Assembly (NCBI RefSeq): GCF_020447315.1
Contig: NZ_JAJADQ010000015.1
Span: 62,001-126,000, forward strand
Direction: 5' to 3'
DNA: 64,000 bases
Source: Hymenobacter nitidus
GTDB taxonomy: Bacteria > Bacteroidota > Bacteroidia > Cytophagales > Hymenobacteraceae
Shown here: positions 24,941-33,805 of the stretch, piece after piece
Layout of the letters: every line of letters starts with the position of its first letter
Numbering within the stretch: position 1 is the first letter of the stretch
Translations under genes and position numbers: made by a program
Notes under the pieces: model-generated
The model's input: the letters and a program-made list of their open reading frames with translations, nothing else
Database searches by the model: none
What the model was told of the DNA's origin: nothing

Positions 24941-25924
24941 TTAAAAGGCAACCCGGATGCTGATGGTGTTCCAGCGGTGGGTGCGGGCGCCCGTGAACTC
25001 GGGCGAAACCCAGGTCAGGGCCGTTTCCACGCGGACGCCCGCGTAGCCCAGCCCCAGGGTGCCGGTGCCCTGCGCCACGGCCCGGCGCACGGCCGAGGCG
25101 GGCAGCACGTAGGGGTTGCGGCGATTAAAGAGCCCGCCCTGCAGCGTGGCGTTGTAGCCCACCAGCCGGCCCTCGGCCTGCGCCTGCGCGTAGGCCTGCA
25201 CCCGTCCGCGCCCGCCCCGGGCTGCCCGGCCGGCGACGCCCAGCCCCTCAAAAGTAGGCTGGCGCCAGCCCACCCGCAGCGTGGTGCCCGCGGCCGCGTA
25301 GGTGTGCAGGGTGCCCAGCGAGGCACTGGCCGCGCCGTTAAGCTCGGCCACCCGCCCCAGGGCCAGCAGCTGCTTTTCGAGCCGGGCCTCGTAGCCCAGC
25401 ACCACGTCGGTTTGCACCTGGTAGTCCCAGCCGCGCGGCGTGGGGGCGCCCAGCAGCTCGTGAAACTTGGTTTGGAAGCCTTTGGCGCCCGCCCCCGGCC
25501 CCAGCAGGCCCACGTTCAGGGCCGTGGTCAGCCGCAGGCGCCGGCCGGGGTGGGTGGCCACGCGCAGCAGGTCGGCGTAAATGTAGGAGGCGTAGGGCCG
25601 GTCGCCGACCCGGATAAACGGGTCTTGGATGCGCAAGGGCGTAAAGCCGTCGTAGTGCAGACGAATGCCGTGGTGCAGGGTGCTGCCGGCCGGCACTGGC
25701 CCCAGAATCCGGTTCACGGGAGAGTATTGCAGGGCCGGGCTTACCAGCAGCAGCGTCATGCCCTGGGTGTAGTAGTAATCCGTGCGCAGAAACGCGTCGT
25801 TGGCAAACGAGTATTCGAGCAGCCGGTCCGCGCTGACCCGGGTGCTGTCCCTGAGTAGCTGGGCCTGGGCACGCATTGACCCGAGCCCCAGCACGAATAC
25901 TACCCCGCAAATACAACGCATCAT
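24941..25924 (-). CDS. Lipid A deacylase LpxR family protein
   Basis: The 327-residue product has a signal peptide (MMRCICGVVFVLGLGSMRAQAQ) and is a 12-strand-type outer-membrane barrel. Family features appear in order: FANDAFLRTDYYYTQG (with the active-site Asn-Asp and Thr), GDRPYASYIYADL (family DRPYAG), LLGPGAGAKGFQTKFHELLG (with the catalytic His) and GWDYQVQTD. It ends in SIRVAF, a C-terminal Phe as in barrels. LpxR removes the 3'-acyloxyacyl chains of lipid A. The start at 25924 begins the signal peptide; the longer frame to 26116 is not convincing. Confidence 0.88.
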   Translation of the reverse strand: MMRCICGVVFVLGLGSMRAQAQLLRDSTRVSADRLLEYSFANDAFLRTDYYYTQGMTLLLVSPALQYSPVNRILGPVPAGSTLHHGIRLHYDGFTPLRIQDPFIRVGDRPYASYIYADLLRVATHPGRRLRLTTALNVGLLGPGAGAKGFQTKFHELLGAPTPRGWDYQVQTDVVLGYEARLEKQLLALGRVAELNGAASASLGTLHTYAAAGTTLRVGWRQPTFEGLGVAGRAARGGRGRVQAYAQAQAEGRLVGYNATLQGGLFNRRNPYVLPASAVRRAVAQGTGTLGLGYAGVRVETALTWVSPEFTGARTHRWNTISIRVAF

Positions 25925-26671
25925 GATGAAGATATTAGAACGGCAACGATACCTACGCCGCAGCCCCTGGCTTTGGGTTGCGGGCGCACGTCGATGTCGA
26001 GGAAGCCCTGCCCGCCACGGGGCGGGCCCGGTCCGCGGAAAGACTAGGCAGTTCCCGCGCTGGCTCCTTACATGTGCGGTTATTTTGGTTACGAAACCCG
26101 TACTTTCAGCAACCATGCAAACCCTGATGCTGCCTTCCTCGCTGCGGCCGTATTTTCACCAGGAGCCGCAGGCAGGCCTAAAAGCCTGCACCCGGCAGGT
26201 TTAACGTTGACAGACGCGGCGCCTTCGTGCAACACCTTTACATTGTAGCTCATCCTAAGTGTGGCTTAAATGCGGTCCAGTTAGTTCTGGTTTCGGCAAA
26301 CCGGTGAACTCACCATTCCATCTAGTCGCGCTGCCTTTGCCATTGAATGTTATAGCAACCAATTCAAGAAAATTAAGTGCTTCGGAAGCTTGCGGAAGCA
26401 CTTATCAATGCCCATTTTTGACAAGTGGACGAGCCCCCAGCTATTGTAGAATTTCTGGCCGAGGGCGCGCTGCACGCCAGTACCATGTCACTCCCCAGCA
26501 GGCAGTGCTGCGTTCTGACATGCTTGTGTTGCGCCTCGGCTTGGGTTTACACCCGCTAGCGGTGCTTGTGGGCCCACGAATGGACCCTACGGTGCTAAGC
26601 GACTTCCGCCGTTAAGCAAAAAGAGGATGTCAGTTGAGGTTGTTTTCGATTCAACATCTTCTCGTCCCAGT
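25925..26671. other. Gene-poor stretch between LpxR and DUF6122 genes
   Basis: No reading frame here has a convincing start, signal or family. A frame at 26259-26615 (118 codons) is low in protein-like pattern. A short hairpin with a GCAGGC stem lies near 26170-26190. At about 26618-26665 an imperfect inverted repeat, with T-rich sequence on the minus strand, could end transcription of the DUF6122 gene. Confidence 0.4.
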
Positions 26672-27451
26672 TCACTCAGCCACCTTACGGCCCAGTAGCT
26701 TCTTCACCCGGTTGCGCAAAGCGTAAATACGGGAGCTGAGGTAGCACTCGTGGCAGTGGCTGAAGTTCCACAGGCAATCCACCGTATCGGTGAACAGGTG
26801 GAAAAGCAGGCCCACGGCGACCGGCTGCAGGGCCGGCAGCAGGAGCAGCAGCGCATACACCGGGACGGCATAGAAAGAGTGCAGCGGATGATACCCCACG
26901 CTGCAGCGCAGCGGGTCAAAGATGGGTTTGGCCAGCAGGTGGTCCAGGTCCATGAGCATGGTGGCCAGCATCAGCAGGTAGGCGGCCTGCCACAGCGCGG
27001 GGAAAAATACCAGCGCCAGCACGGCCGGGAAAAGAAAGTGCAGGCTGTAATGCACCAGCGTCTGGGCGCTGAACAGCTTGGTGGGGAATTGCCGGCGCAG
27101 CCCGCGCGGGGGCATCGGCTGGGTGGCGCGGCGTGCGGTGTCCCCGGCCGGGGCGTGGGCGAACCGCCGGCTTGGTTGGCCCACCGGCTCCTTGCTCGCT
27201 CTGGGCGCCTGGTCCGACGGGGCCGCGACCGGAGGACGCCCTTCCGGTGCTACCCGCCGCGGCGGGGCGGGGGGACGCGCCGGGGTCGTGACGACCGTCG
27301 CCGTGTCCACGCGCTGGGCCGGTAGCGGGTGGCGGTACCCGGGGGCCGCGGCAAACCGAGGGGCTACAGCGGATGAGCGGCACCCGGTTAGCACCAAGCT
27401 GGCCGCGAGGCACAGGGATAGTAGAAGGTGAAAGACAACCGGTGGGAGCAT
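26672..27451 (-). CDS. DUF6122-like membrane protein with lipoprotein and Pro-rich N-terminal extension
   Basis: The 259-residue product is in two parts. The N-terminus is a lipoprotein-type signal (lipobox LVLTGC near residue 26) and about 90 residues rich in Pro, Ala and Arg. The C-terminus (about residues 130-250) is a DUF6122 domain with VHYSLHFLFPAVLALVFFP, MLMDLDHLLAKPIFDP, GYHPLHSFYAVPVYA and LLFHLFTDTVDCLW. The HD, DLDH, HPLHS and H..TD residues could bind a metal as in YdjM-like proteins. The short relative at 42117 has only the domain. Starting at 27451 places the signal at the N-terminus. Confidence 0.75.
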   Translation of the reverse strand: MLPPVVFHLLLSLCLAASLVLTGCRSSAVAPRFAAAPGYRHPLPAQRVDTATVVTTPARPPAPPRRVAPEGRPPVAAPSDQAPRASKEPVGQPSRRFAHAPAGDTARRATQPMPPRGLRRQFPTKLFSAQTLVHYSLHFLFPAVLALVFFPALWQAAYLLMLATMLMDLDHLLAKPIFDPLRCSVGYHPLHSFYAVPVYALLLLLPALQPVAVGLLFHLFTDTVDCLWNFSHCHECYLSSRIYALRNRVKKLLGRKVAE

Positions 27452-27551
27452 AAGGGATGTTGTTGCCACGGGGCCGACCACCGAGCGCATTTCCTGGGCA
27501 TGGACCGCCGGGTGATACGCTCGGCCATCCATCCTCACCTAAAAGCAAAAA

Positions 27552-27578
27552 GGCAGCCCCGCAAGAGCTGCCCTTTTT
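27552..27578 (-). terminator. Terminator after the DUF305 gene
   Basis: A six-bp GC stem (27552-27557 with 27567-27572) lies between an A run on one side and a T run on the other, so it can act in both directions. It lies 20-45 bases beyond the stop of the minus-strand DUF305 gene. Confidence 0.75.
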
Positions 27579-27596
27579 TCGTCGCTAAGCCGAGGC

Positions 27597-28217
27597 CTAG
27601 CGGTTCCGGGTCAGCCAGTTTTGCAGGGTGGCAATCTCCTGGCGCTGGTCGGTGATGATGGCCTGGGCCAACTGGCGCATCGTGGCGTTGCGGCCGTGCT
27701 GGAGCAGCGCCTCCGAGTTGTCGATGGCCGCCTGGTGGTGGTCTATCATCATCTCGGCGTAGTCCACGTCCGTGCGCATGGTCATGGTGCGCGCGTCGGT
27801 GGCGGCCATCATGCGGTCCATGTTGGTTTTCTGAATTTGGTTGAACTGCGGCACCAGCGGCTGCATGGGCTGGTGGCTGCTCAGGAACGCGTTGAACTGC
27901 GTGATTTCGGCGCGTTGCTTGGTGATGACGTCCTGGGCGATGGTTTTCATCTCCTGGTTGCTGCCCGCGCGGAGCTCTTCCTCGCTCATCTTGATGGCCG
28001 CGTCGTGGTGCAGCACCATCTGGGCGGCAAAGTCGTGGTCGGGGTCCTGGGTCTTGGCCTGCGCGTCCATCTGCGTCATCATGTCCATCATGATTTTCAT
28101 CAGCGGACTGTCGTGCTTCATGTCGTCCATGTCGTGGTCCATTTTGCAGGCCGAAAACAGGGAAACCAGCACAAGCAGGGAGTAAATGGGCAAACGGAAT
28201 AAGCGGTTCATGCGCAC
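27597..28217 (-). CDS. DUF305 lipoprotein, ferritin-like, putative copper-binding
   Basis: The 206-residue lipoprotein has lipobox LFSAC (Cys near 24) and a Met/His/Asp-rich linker (KMDHDMDDMKHD). Two canonical DUF305 repeats follow: DHDFAAQMVLHHDAAIKMSEEEL and DVDYAEMMIDHHQAAIDNSEALL, both with the HH pair and Met residues. DUF305 proteins are periplasmic or surface proteins common in copper and silver resistance loci. Its promoter region carries a full copy of the shared bipartite motif, so it is probably part of the copper regulon. An alternative start at 28211 is equally possible. Confidence 0.92.
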   Translation of the reverse strand: MRMNRLFRLPIYSLLVLVSLFSACKMDHDMDDMKHDSPLMKIMMDMMTQMDAQAKTQDPDHDFAAQMVLHHDAAIKMSEEELRAGSNQEMKTIAQDVITKQRAEITQFNAFLSSHQPMQPLVPQFNQIQKTNMDRMMAATDARTMTMRTDVDYAEMMIDHHQAAIDNSEALLQHGRNATMRQLAQAIITDQRQEIATLQNWLTRNR

Positions 28218-28240
28218 GGTCGGTGGGGTCTGATGGTGAG

Positions 28241-28304
28241 CATTATAAACGCCCGGCCTACCCGTCCGGTTTTTACACCGCTGGCCTTTTTCCTTGCATA
28301 ATTT
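28241..28304 (-). promoter_or_regulatory. Copper-regulon operator and promoter of the DUF305 gene
   Basis: Read on the minus strand, AAATTATGCAAG starts at 28304 and TGTA starts at its position 28 (28277-28274). A TTTATAAT-like -7 region lies at positions 56-63. The spacing matches the other six sites. The start codon follows at 28217. Confidence 0.6.
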
Positions 28305-28310
28305 CGCAGG

Positions 28311-28943
28311 CTACAGCAGCGCGTCCAGGCTGCGCCGGGCGTGGCTGGCAGGTCCGAGCCGCTGAAACTCAGTAGGGGTAAGCCCCGTCACCTGCCCGAA
28401 CTGCCGTGAGAGATGGGCCGGGGAGCTGTAGCCCAACTGCCCGGCCACCTGGGCAATGCTCAGCTCTCCGTAGCCGATGAGCTCCTTGGCCCGCTCCACC
28501 TTCTGGCGGATGATAAACTTCTCAATGGTCAGGCCTTCCTCGGACGAAAACAGGTGCGACAGGTAGTGGTAGTCCCGCCCCAGGTGCTGGACCAGGTAAT
28601 CCGAGTAGGTGAGCAGGCGCGGCCCCGGCTCGGGGTAATGAATGAGCGTCACCAGCAGGGTCTTAATCTGCTCCACCAGCTGGGCCCGCGGGTCTTCGAG
28701 CAAGGCAAAGCCCGCGGCCAGCAGGGTAGTGCGCACGGGCTCCAGGTCCGGCTCCCGGCCGTCGGCGGTGCTCACGTCGGCCTCGCCCAGCACCACGCGG
28801 TGCACCTGCAGGCCCAGGGCCGTCAGGTCTTCTCTCACCACCCGGATGCACTGGGGGCAGACCATGTTCTTAATCAGCAGCCGATGGGTGCCGGGGGCTG
28901 GCAGGGAGAAGCCGGAGCGGAGTTGGGAGTTCATGAGCGGCAT
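28311..28943 (-). CDS. HMA-AraC fusion transcription regulator, metal site intact
   Basis: The 210-residue protein has an N-terminal HMA-like ferredoxin fold (about residues 20-80) with NMVCPQCIRVV (C29xxC32), followed by an AraC-type double HTH (about residues 105-200; SIAQVAGQLGYSSPAHLSRQFGQVTGLTPTEFQ). The HMA part would sense Cu(I) or a similar thiophilic ion and the HTH would bind DNA. The first base of the start codon directly follows the cupredoxin stop, so it is the third gene of the copA operon and probably autoregulated. A paralogue at 42441-43070 has lost the second Cys. It is the best candidate reader of the seven bipartite sites. Confidence 0.85.
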   Translation of the reverse strand: MPLMNSQLRSGFSLPAPGTHRLLIKNMVCPQCIRVVREDLTALGLQVHRVVLGEADVSTADGREPDLEPVRTTLLAAGFALLEDPRAQLVEQIKTLLVTLIHYPEPGPRLLTYSDYLVQHLGRDYHYLSHLFSSEEGLTIEKFIIRQKVERAKELIGYGELSIAQVAGQLGYSSPAHLSRQFGQVTGLTPTEFQRLGPASHARRSLDALL

Positions 28944-29321
28944 CTATTTTACGACCAGGCTACCGCGCAGCATGCCCATGCCGCAGGTGAACGTAAAGGT
29001 ACCGGCCTGCTGGGGCAGCAGCTCCACAAAAGTCGTCTTGAAAGCCGGCAGGTCGCGGCGAATGCTGAAGTCGGGCATGAGCAGTTCTTCGGAGCAGGAG
29101 TTTTCCTCATCCCGGTAGAAGCTCAGTTGCACGGGCTTGCCGCGCTCGACTTCAATCACGTCCGGGGAGTAGCCACCCTTGACGGTGATGTCCACTTCCT
29201 GCACCCCGCTGGAGGTGGAAACGGCGCTGGCCGTCTGGCGGGCGGAAAAGAAGAAGTACCAGATGACGAAGGCTGACAGGGCCAGGCCCGTCAGCGTCAC
29301 GATGATTTCGGCGGTATCCAT
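28944..29321 (-). CDS. Membrane-anchored cupredoxin-domain protein
   Basis: The 125-residue product has one N-terminal helix (EIIVTLTGLALSAFVIWYFFF) and an outward-facing cupredoxin fold. Likely metal ligands are Cys in ENSCSEELLMPDF and the FTCGMGM segment near the C-terminus. This is the plan of small proteins linked to CopA in Bacteroidota. It lies four bases after copA. It may accept copper from CopA or carry it in the periplasm. Confidence 0.9.
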   Translation of the reverse strand: MDTAEIIVTLTGLALSAFVIWYFFFSARQTASAVSTSSGVQEVDITVKGGYSPDVIEVERGKPVQLSFYRDEENSCSEELLMPDFSIRRDLPAFKTTFVELLPQQAGTFTFTCGMGMLRGSLVVK

Positions 29322-29325
29322 AACC

Positions 29326-31599
29326 TTAGTTTTTAGCGGGGGAGAAGCTGCGCAGACGCAGCGAGTTGGTGAGCACCGACACCGAGCTCAGGGCCATGGC
29401 CCCGGCTGCCAGCATGGGCGAGAGCAGCAGCCCGAAGAAGGGGTAGAGCAGCCCAGCGGCGATGGGGATGCCCAGGGTGTTGTAGATGAAGGCGAAAAAC
29501 AGGTTTTGCTTGATGGTGCGGATGGTCTGGCGCGAGAGCTCGATGGCCGTGACCACGCCCTGTAAATCCGAGCGCATAAGGGTGATGCCGGCCGCTTCCA
29601 TGGCCACGTCGGTGCCGCCGCCCATGGCCAGGCCGATGTCGGCTTGGGCCAGGGCCGGCGCGTCGTTGATGCCGTCGCCCACCATGGCCACGATGCGGCC
29701 CTCGGCCTGCAGTTCCTTGACTTTACCGGCCTTGCCACTGGGCAGCACCTCGGCGAAGTAGCGCTTGATGCCCACCTGCGCGGCTACCTGGGCCGCCGTC
29801 TGGGGGTTGTCGCCCGTCATCATCACCACCTCGATGCCCATGGCCTGCAGGCGCTTGATGGCGGCGGCCGACGTGTCGCGCACGGTGTCGGCCACACCGA
29901 TGAGGCCCACGGCCTGCTGGTTCACGGCGACGTAGAGCACGGTCTTGGCTTGGCCCAGCAGCTTGTCGGCCTGCCGGCGCACGGCGGGGGAGAGCGAAAT
30001 ACCGGCCTCATTGAGCAGGCGAAAGTTGCCGATGAGCACGGCCTGCCCGTTGACGGACGCCTGCGCGCCTTTGCCCTCAATGGCCTGGAAACCCGTGGCC
30101 GGAATGGCCGGAGCCTGCTGGGCGTCGGCGTAGCGCACGACGGCCTCGGCCAGTGGGTGCTCGCTCTGCCGCTCCACGGCGGCCACTACCTGTAGCAACT
30201 GGGCAGCGTCCTGTCCTTCGGCGGGCACGAAGTCGGTGACGGCCGGCTCGCCGCGGGTGATGGTGCCGGTTTTGTCGAGCAGCACGGTGTTGACCTGGTG
30301 GGCTTTTTCCAGGGCTTCAGCGTTACGAATCAGCACGCCGTGCTCGGCGCCCTTGCCGGTGCTGACCATGATGGCTGTGGGCGTGGCCAGGCCCAGCGCG
30401 CAGGGGCAGGCGATGATGAGCACGGCCACGAAGTTGACCAGGGCCAGCGGCAAGCGCGCTTCCACCGGAGCCAGGTCAAACCAGAGCACGAAGGTGAGGA
30501 TGGCAATGACCACTACCGTGGGCACGAAGATGGCACTAACCTTATCGGCCAGCCGCTGGATAGGCGCGCGGCTGCCCTGGGCGTCTTCCACCAGCTTCAC
30601 AATCTGGGCGAGCATGGTGTCGGCGCCCACTTTCGTTACCCGAAAGCGGAAGGAGCCGGTCTTGTTCAGGGTGGCGCCGAAAACGGGGTCGCCGGTCTTT
30701 TTTTCCACGGGCAGGCTCTCGCCCGTGAGCATGGCCTCGTCCACGGCCGAGTGGCCTTCTTCAATAACGCCGTCGGTGGCCACCTTCTCGCCGGGCCGCA
30801 CCACGACGAGGTCGTTCAACTGCACCTGTTCAATCGGCACATCCACTTCCTGCCCATCGGGGCGTACCACGCGGGCGGTTTTGGCCTGCAGGCCCATCAG
30901 GGCCTTGATGGCCGCCGAGGTCTGGGTTTTGGCCCGCAGCTCCAGCACCTTGCCCAGCAGAATCAGGGCAATGATGGTGGCCGTCGTGTCGTAGTACACC
31001 TCGGGCATAATGCCCCGGCGCATAAACCAGCCCGGCACCACGGTGGCCGCGAGGCTATACAGAAACGCGGCGCCGGTACCCACGGCAATCAAAGTATCCA
31101 TGTTGGCGGCCCGGTGCTTGAAGCCATTCCAAGCCGAGGTGAAGAACTCCCGGCCACTGTACAGCAGCACGGGTAGCGTCAGCACCAGCAGCCCGTAGTT
31201 CAGCCCCTGCATGTTCACCCGGGCCATCATCGCCGGCCAGAGCATCAGCATGCTCAGCGGCATTATAATAATGGCCAGCACCGTGGCGACCCAGAAGCGG
31301 CGCTTGAGCTTGACGTAAGCCAGGGCTTTCTGCTGGTCAATTTCCGCCTGCCGGTCGGCGGCGCTGGTATCGGGCGCGCGCTCGGTCACGCCGTAGCCGG
31401 CGTTGACAACTGCCTCTTTTAGGGTGGCAGGAGTGGCCTGGGCGGGCAGGTATTCAATCGTCGCTTTTTCGGTAGCGAAGTTGACCACGGCCCGCTGCAC
31501 CCCGGGCGTGCGGGTCAGAGACTTCTCAACGAAGGACGCGCACGAGGCGCAGGTCATGCCTTCAATGTCGAGGGTTTCGGTCTTGGTGGTTGGTTCCAT
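29326..31599 (-). CDS. copA: Cu(I)-exporting P1B-ATPase CopA
   Basis: The 757-residue copper pump has one N-terminal HMA domain (GMTCASC, residues 14-20), eight helices, LTGESLP, the intramembrane [13 protein letters not shown] (CPC near 398), DKTGT near 441 with the phosphorylated Asp, SEHPLA and GDGINDAP. The [10 protein letters not shown] form is that of Cu/Ag ATPases. The following genes are the cupredoxin and the HMA-AraC regulator in one unit. Two tandem copies of the bipartite motif lie 70-190 bases upstream of its start. Confidence 0.96.
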   Translation of the reverse strand: MEPTTKTETLDIEGMTCASCASFVEKSLTRTPGVQRAVVNFATEKATIEYLPAQATPATLKEAVVNAGYGVTERAPDTSAADRQAEIDQQKALAYVKLKRRFWVATVLAIIIMPLSMLMLWPAMMARVNMQGLNYGLLVLTLPVLLYSGREFFTSAWNGFKHRAANMDTLIAVGTGAAFLYSLAATVVPGWFMRRGIMPEVYYDTTATIIALILLGKVLELRAKTQTSAAIKALMGLQAKTARVVRPDGQEVDVPIEQVQLNDLVVVRPGEKVATDGVIEEGHSAVDEAMLTGESLPVEKKTGDPVFGATLNKTGSFRFRVTKVGADTMLAQIVKLVEDAQGSRAPIQRLADKVSAIFVPTVVVIAILTFVLWFDLAPVEARLPLALVNFVAVLIIACPCALGLATPTAIMVSTGKGAEHGVLIRNAEALEKAHQVNTVLLDKTGTITRGEPAVTDFVPAEGQDAAQLLQVVAAVERQSEHPLAEAVVRYADAQQAPAIPATGFQAIEGKGAQASVNGQAVLIGNFRLLNEAGISLSPAVRRQADKLLGQAKTVLYVAVNQQAVGLIGVADTVRDTSAAAIKRLQAMGIEVVMMTGDNPQTAAQVAAQVGIKRYFAEVLPSGKAGKVKELQAEGRIVAMVGDGINDAPALAQADIGLAMGGGTDVAMEAAGITLMRSDLQGVVTAIELSRQTIRTIKQNLFFAFIYNTLGIPIAAGLLYPFFGLLLSPMLAAGAMALSSVSVLTNSLRLRSFSPAKN

Positions 31600-31668
31600 A
31601 GAAATAAGCAGCTATGATGCTGCATTGGGCCGGGAAACACAATGTTCCCCGGGCTAGAAAGCACCTTA

Positions 31669-31730
31669 CAAAGGAACGGCGCTCCCGTGGCGGGGTTAGT
31701 ACGGAATCTCATCCGAAACTTGCATAATTT
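31669..31730 (-). promoter_or_regulatory. copA promoter-proximal copper-regulon site
   Basis: On the minus strand AAATTATGCAAG starts at 31730, CGTA (one change from TGTA) at its position 28, and TTCCTTTG, a -7-like box, at position 55 (31676-31669). The layout equals that of the plus-strand sites near 43-45 kb. The copA start is 70 bases beyond. Confidence 0.65.
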
Positions 31731-31755
31731 GCACGTAGCGGGCCGGTAATGGATT

Positions 31756-31786
31756 TACATAATCCGGCCGCAGGCTTGCATAATTT
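31756..31786 (-). promoter_or_regulatory. Second, distal copper-regulon site upstream of copA
   Basis: AAATTATGCAAG starts at 31786 on the minus strand, with TGTA exactly at position 28 (31759-31756). It is 56 bases from the proximal site. No good -7 box follows, so it may be an auxiliary binding site. Confidence 0.55.
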
Positions 31787-31923
31787 TGCGGTCAGCAACC
31801 AGGGGCTTTTCGCTTAACCGCCGCTTAAAACGCCCCGGGGGCCCTTTGCGGTCCTTTTTTTCAGATTGAGCGGCCACCCGCGGGGACAGGCCGGAAACTC
31901 TTTATTTAGAAATGGGGTAAATA

Positions 31924-31959
31924 GGCGGTACCGCCTTTTCGTGGAGAAGTCTACTTTTG
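31924..31959 (+). promoter_or_regulatory. Palindrome GGCGGTACCGCC plus -7 box TACTTTTG
   Basis: A perfect palindrome (31924-31935, extendable by one A-T pair) lies 16 bases before TACTTTTG (31952-31959), and so covers the expected -33 region. It is 20 bases before the start of the gene at 31979. It is not a copy of the bipartite motif, so another regulator may act here. Confidence 0.5.
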
Positions 31960-31978
31960 CGGTTGCTTAACGCCTCTC

Positions 31979-32461
31979 ATGTTCCGTAGCCTGTTCCCTT
32001 TCCGCCGTTTGCTGGCGACGAGCTTCCTGCTCGTCTTCGTCAACGTGTTCGTGGGCCAGTGCTACTGCGCCACGCTTAACCCAGTGCAAGCGGCCCCGGT
32101 GGCCAAGGTCACCCCGCCGCAGAAGCCTTCACACCCTGGCTGCCACGGTCACGACAATGCCACGGCAAAGCAGCAACCCACCAAGACCAAGCAGGACAAT
32201 GCCCAGCACAACTCCAAGCCCGCGGGCAAGGATGACTGCTGCCAGGACAACTCGGCTGCTATCCTTAAGTCGCTCACCACGCCGGCTGAAAAGCAGCTGA
32301 TGACGTCTGCGCCGGCTTTGCTGCCGGCCAGCAGCGACTTCTTTTTCCGGCCCGCTGCCGGACAGTGGGACCGCACCCACTCGGTCGTTCTGGTGCTCCG
32401 CGAGCACCTGCCCCCCAAAATACCCGACATCCGCATCTTTATTCAGTCCCTGACGGTCTGA
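31979..32461 (+). CDS. Secreted His/Cys-containing hypothetical protein of the copper block
   Basis: The 160-residue product has a signal-like helix (LLATSFLLVFVNVFVGQCYC), then a Lys/Gln/His-rich linker with CHGHDN and DDCCQDN, and a C-terminal region ending in KIPDIRIFIQSLTV. I do not recognise a family. The cluster of Cys and His and the position between copA and a string of metal-binding lipoproteins suggest periplasmic copper handling. A promoter box and a palindrome precede it and a hairpin follows. Confidence 0.65.
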   Translation: MFRSLFPFRRLLATSFLLVFVNVFVGQCYCATLNPVQAAPVAKVTPPQKPSHPGCHGHDNATAKQQPTKTKQDNAQHNSKPAGKDDCCQDNSAAILKSLTTPAEKQLMTSAPALLPASSDFFFRPAAGQWDRTHSVVLVLREHLPPKIPDIRIFIQSLTV

Positions 32462-32479
32462 TTGATTTGACGCGCCCAA

Positions 32480-32523
32480 GGCTCGCCCTGGCATAGCTCT
32501 GCTATGTCCGGGGCGGGCCTTTG
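32480..32523 (+). terminator. Long GC-rich hairpin, probable terminator
   Basis: The stem includes CATAGC/GCTATG around a three-base loop and an outer imperfect GGC-GCCC pairing to GGGCGGGCC. It is followed by only three T, so the termination strength is uncertain. Confidence 0.5.
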
Positions 32524-32595
32524 CATTGTCGTGTCCGCCCGGCGCTTAGCTGCCCCCTCCCTCCTTCATCTTCCTGGTTTTACCCTCGCCTGACA

Positions 32596-32727
32596 ATGAA
32601 AAGTTGTTGCGAAGAAGCCGGCGCACCCGCCCCCCAAGGCCCGGTTCGCCGCCTGCTGTCCTACCTGCTCTACGCCGCGGTAGCTGCCGGGCTGGGCTTC
32701 GTGCTCTGGCAGCAGTGGCAGGCCTAG
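32596..32727 (+). CDS. Small single-helix membrane protein with N-terminal CC motif
   Basis: The 43-residue product reads MKSCCEEAGAPAPQGP, then a helix (LLSYLLYAAVAAGLGFVLWQQW). The Cys pair lies on the side before the helix. It is 69 bases before a metal-binding lipoprotein gene in the same direction. Small proteins of this kind often go unannotated. The function is unknown; binding of Cu(I) by the Cys pair is possible. Confidence 0.55.
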   Translation: MKSCCEEAGAPAPQGPVRRLLSYLLYAAVAAGLGFVLWQQWQA

Positions 32728-32795
32728 CCGCCCGGCAGCAGCGCCCCGGACTACTGGATATAGTCTCCCCATCTGTTCAACCCCATTCCCCTTTT

Positions 32796-33743
32796 ATGCA
32801 CCGCATACCGCTTTCCCTGCTGGCCCTGGCTGGCCTGCTCACCGCCAGCAGCTGCTCGTCCGAAACCGAGTCCAGCAAAACCACCGACACCGTGACCACG
32901 CCCACCAACGGCCCGGCCGAAGGCACCGCCGAGCATGGCGGGGGCCACACCTACGCCTGCCCCATGCACCCCGAGGTGACCAGCACCAAAGAGGGCGACA
33001 AGTGCCCCAAGTGCGGCATGAACCTGGAGCACAACGACAAGGTGGCCAACGGCAAAACCTACGAAATGAAGCTGGTGCCCACGCCCACGCAGGTGACGGC
33101 CGGGCAGCCCACCACGCTGGCTTTCACGCCCGTGGAAACGGGCAAAGGCTCGGCTCCCGTGCCCCTGGATGTGGTCCATGAGAAGAAGATTCACCTCATC
33201 ATCGTCAGCAAGGACCTGGGCCAGTTCTACCACGAGCACCCCGAGTACACGGCTGAGGGCGACTACAAAGTGAAGTACACCTTCCCCAAGGGCGGCGACT
33301 ACGTGCTGTTTCAGGACTATACGCCCACGGGCTCAGGCCACCAGCTCGGCCGCCAGCCCTTCACGGTGAAGGGCACGGCGTATGCGCCGGTCAAGTTCAA
33401 GAACGACGATATGCAGTGGGAGAAGGACGGCTACCAGGCCACCCTTGCCTTCGACAAAGACCTGAAAGTGGGCCAGCTGCTGGGCATGAAAATCAACATC
33501 AGCAAGGACGGCCAGCCAGTAACTGACCTCGCCAACTACCTCGGCGCGCTGGGCCACGTGGTGGTCATCAGCGAGGACACCGAGCAGTACCTGCACGTGC
33601 ACCCCAACGACCAGGCCGACAAGGGCCCCAACATCGGCTTCAACACCAACTTCGAAAAGCCCGGCCTCTACCGCGTGTTCCTGCAGTTTAACCACGCCGG
33701 TAAGATTCACACCGGTGACTTCACCATCAACGTGAAGGCCTAG
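32796..33743 (+). CDS. Lipoprotein with heavy-metal-binding (YACPMHP) domain and repeated FixH/YtkA-like beta domain
   Basis: The 315-residue lipoprotein (lipobox ASSC near residue 20) has the metal-binding segment YACPMHPEV ... KCPKCGMNLEH (about residues 54-85), whose Cys, Met and His bind copper or zinc in this family. The remainder has two beta-rich halves with HEKKIHLIIVSKDL/FYHEHPEY and LGHVVVISED/YLHVHPND, each with His pairs. That plan is seen in periplasmic copper-handling proteins of Bacteroidota. It is followed by DUF305 and another YTCPM protein, all in one direction. Confidence 0.85.
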   Translation: MHRIPLSLLALAGLLTASSCSSETESSKTTDTVTTPTNGPAEGTAEHGGGHTYACPMHPEVTSTKEGDKCPKCGMNLEHNDKVANGKTYEMKLVPTPTQVTAGQPTTLAFTPVETGKGSAPVPLDVVHEKKIHLIIVSKDLGQFYHEHPEYTAEGDYKVKYTFPKGGDYVLFQDYTPTGSGHQLGRQPFTVKGTAYAPVKFKNDDMQWEKDGYQATLAFDKDLKVGQLLGMKINISKDGQPVTDLANYLGALGHVVVISEDTEQYLHVHPNDQADKGPNIGFNTNFEKPGLYRVFLQFNHAGKIHTGDFTINVKA

Positions 33744-33805
33744 CGTGTGGGCTGGGCCCCTTCCAGCTTGCCTCTCTCTTTCTTCCACTTTCCCCAACCA
33801 CACCC

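Noticed and set aside
26112-26122. ACCATGCAAAC resembling the copper operator
   Set aside because: The first half matches poorly and no TGTA lies at position 28; orientation does not fit LpxR.
26259-26615. 118-codon frame in the gene-poor stretch
   Set aside because: No signal, motif or convincing hydrophobic pattern; alternative frames look no better. Treated as non-coding.
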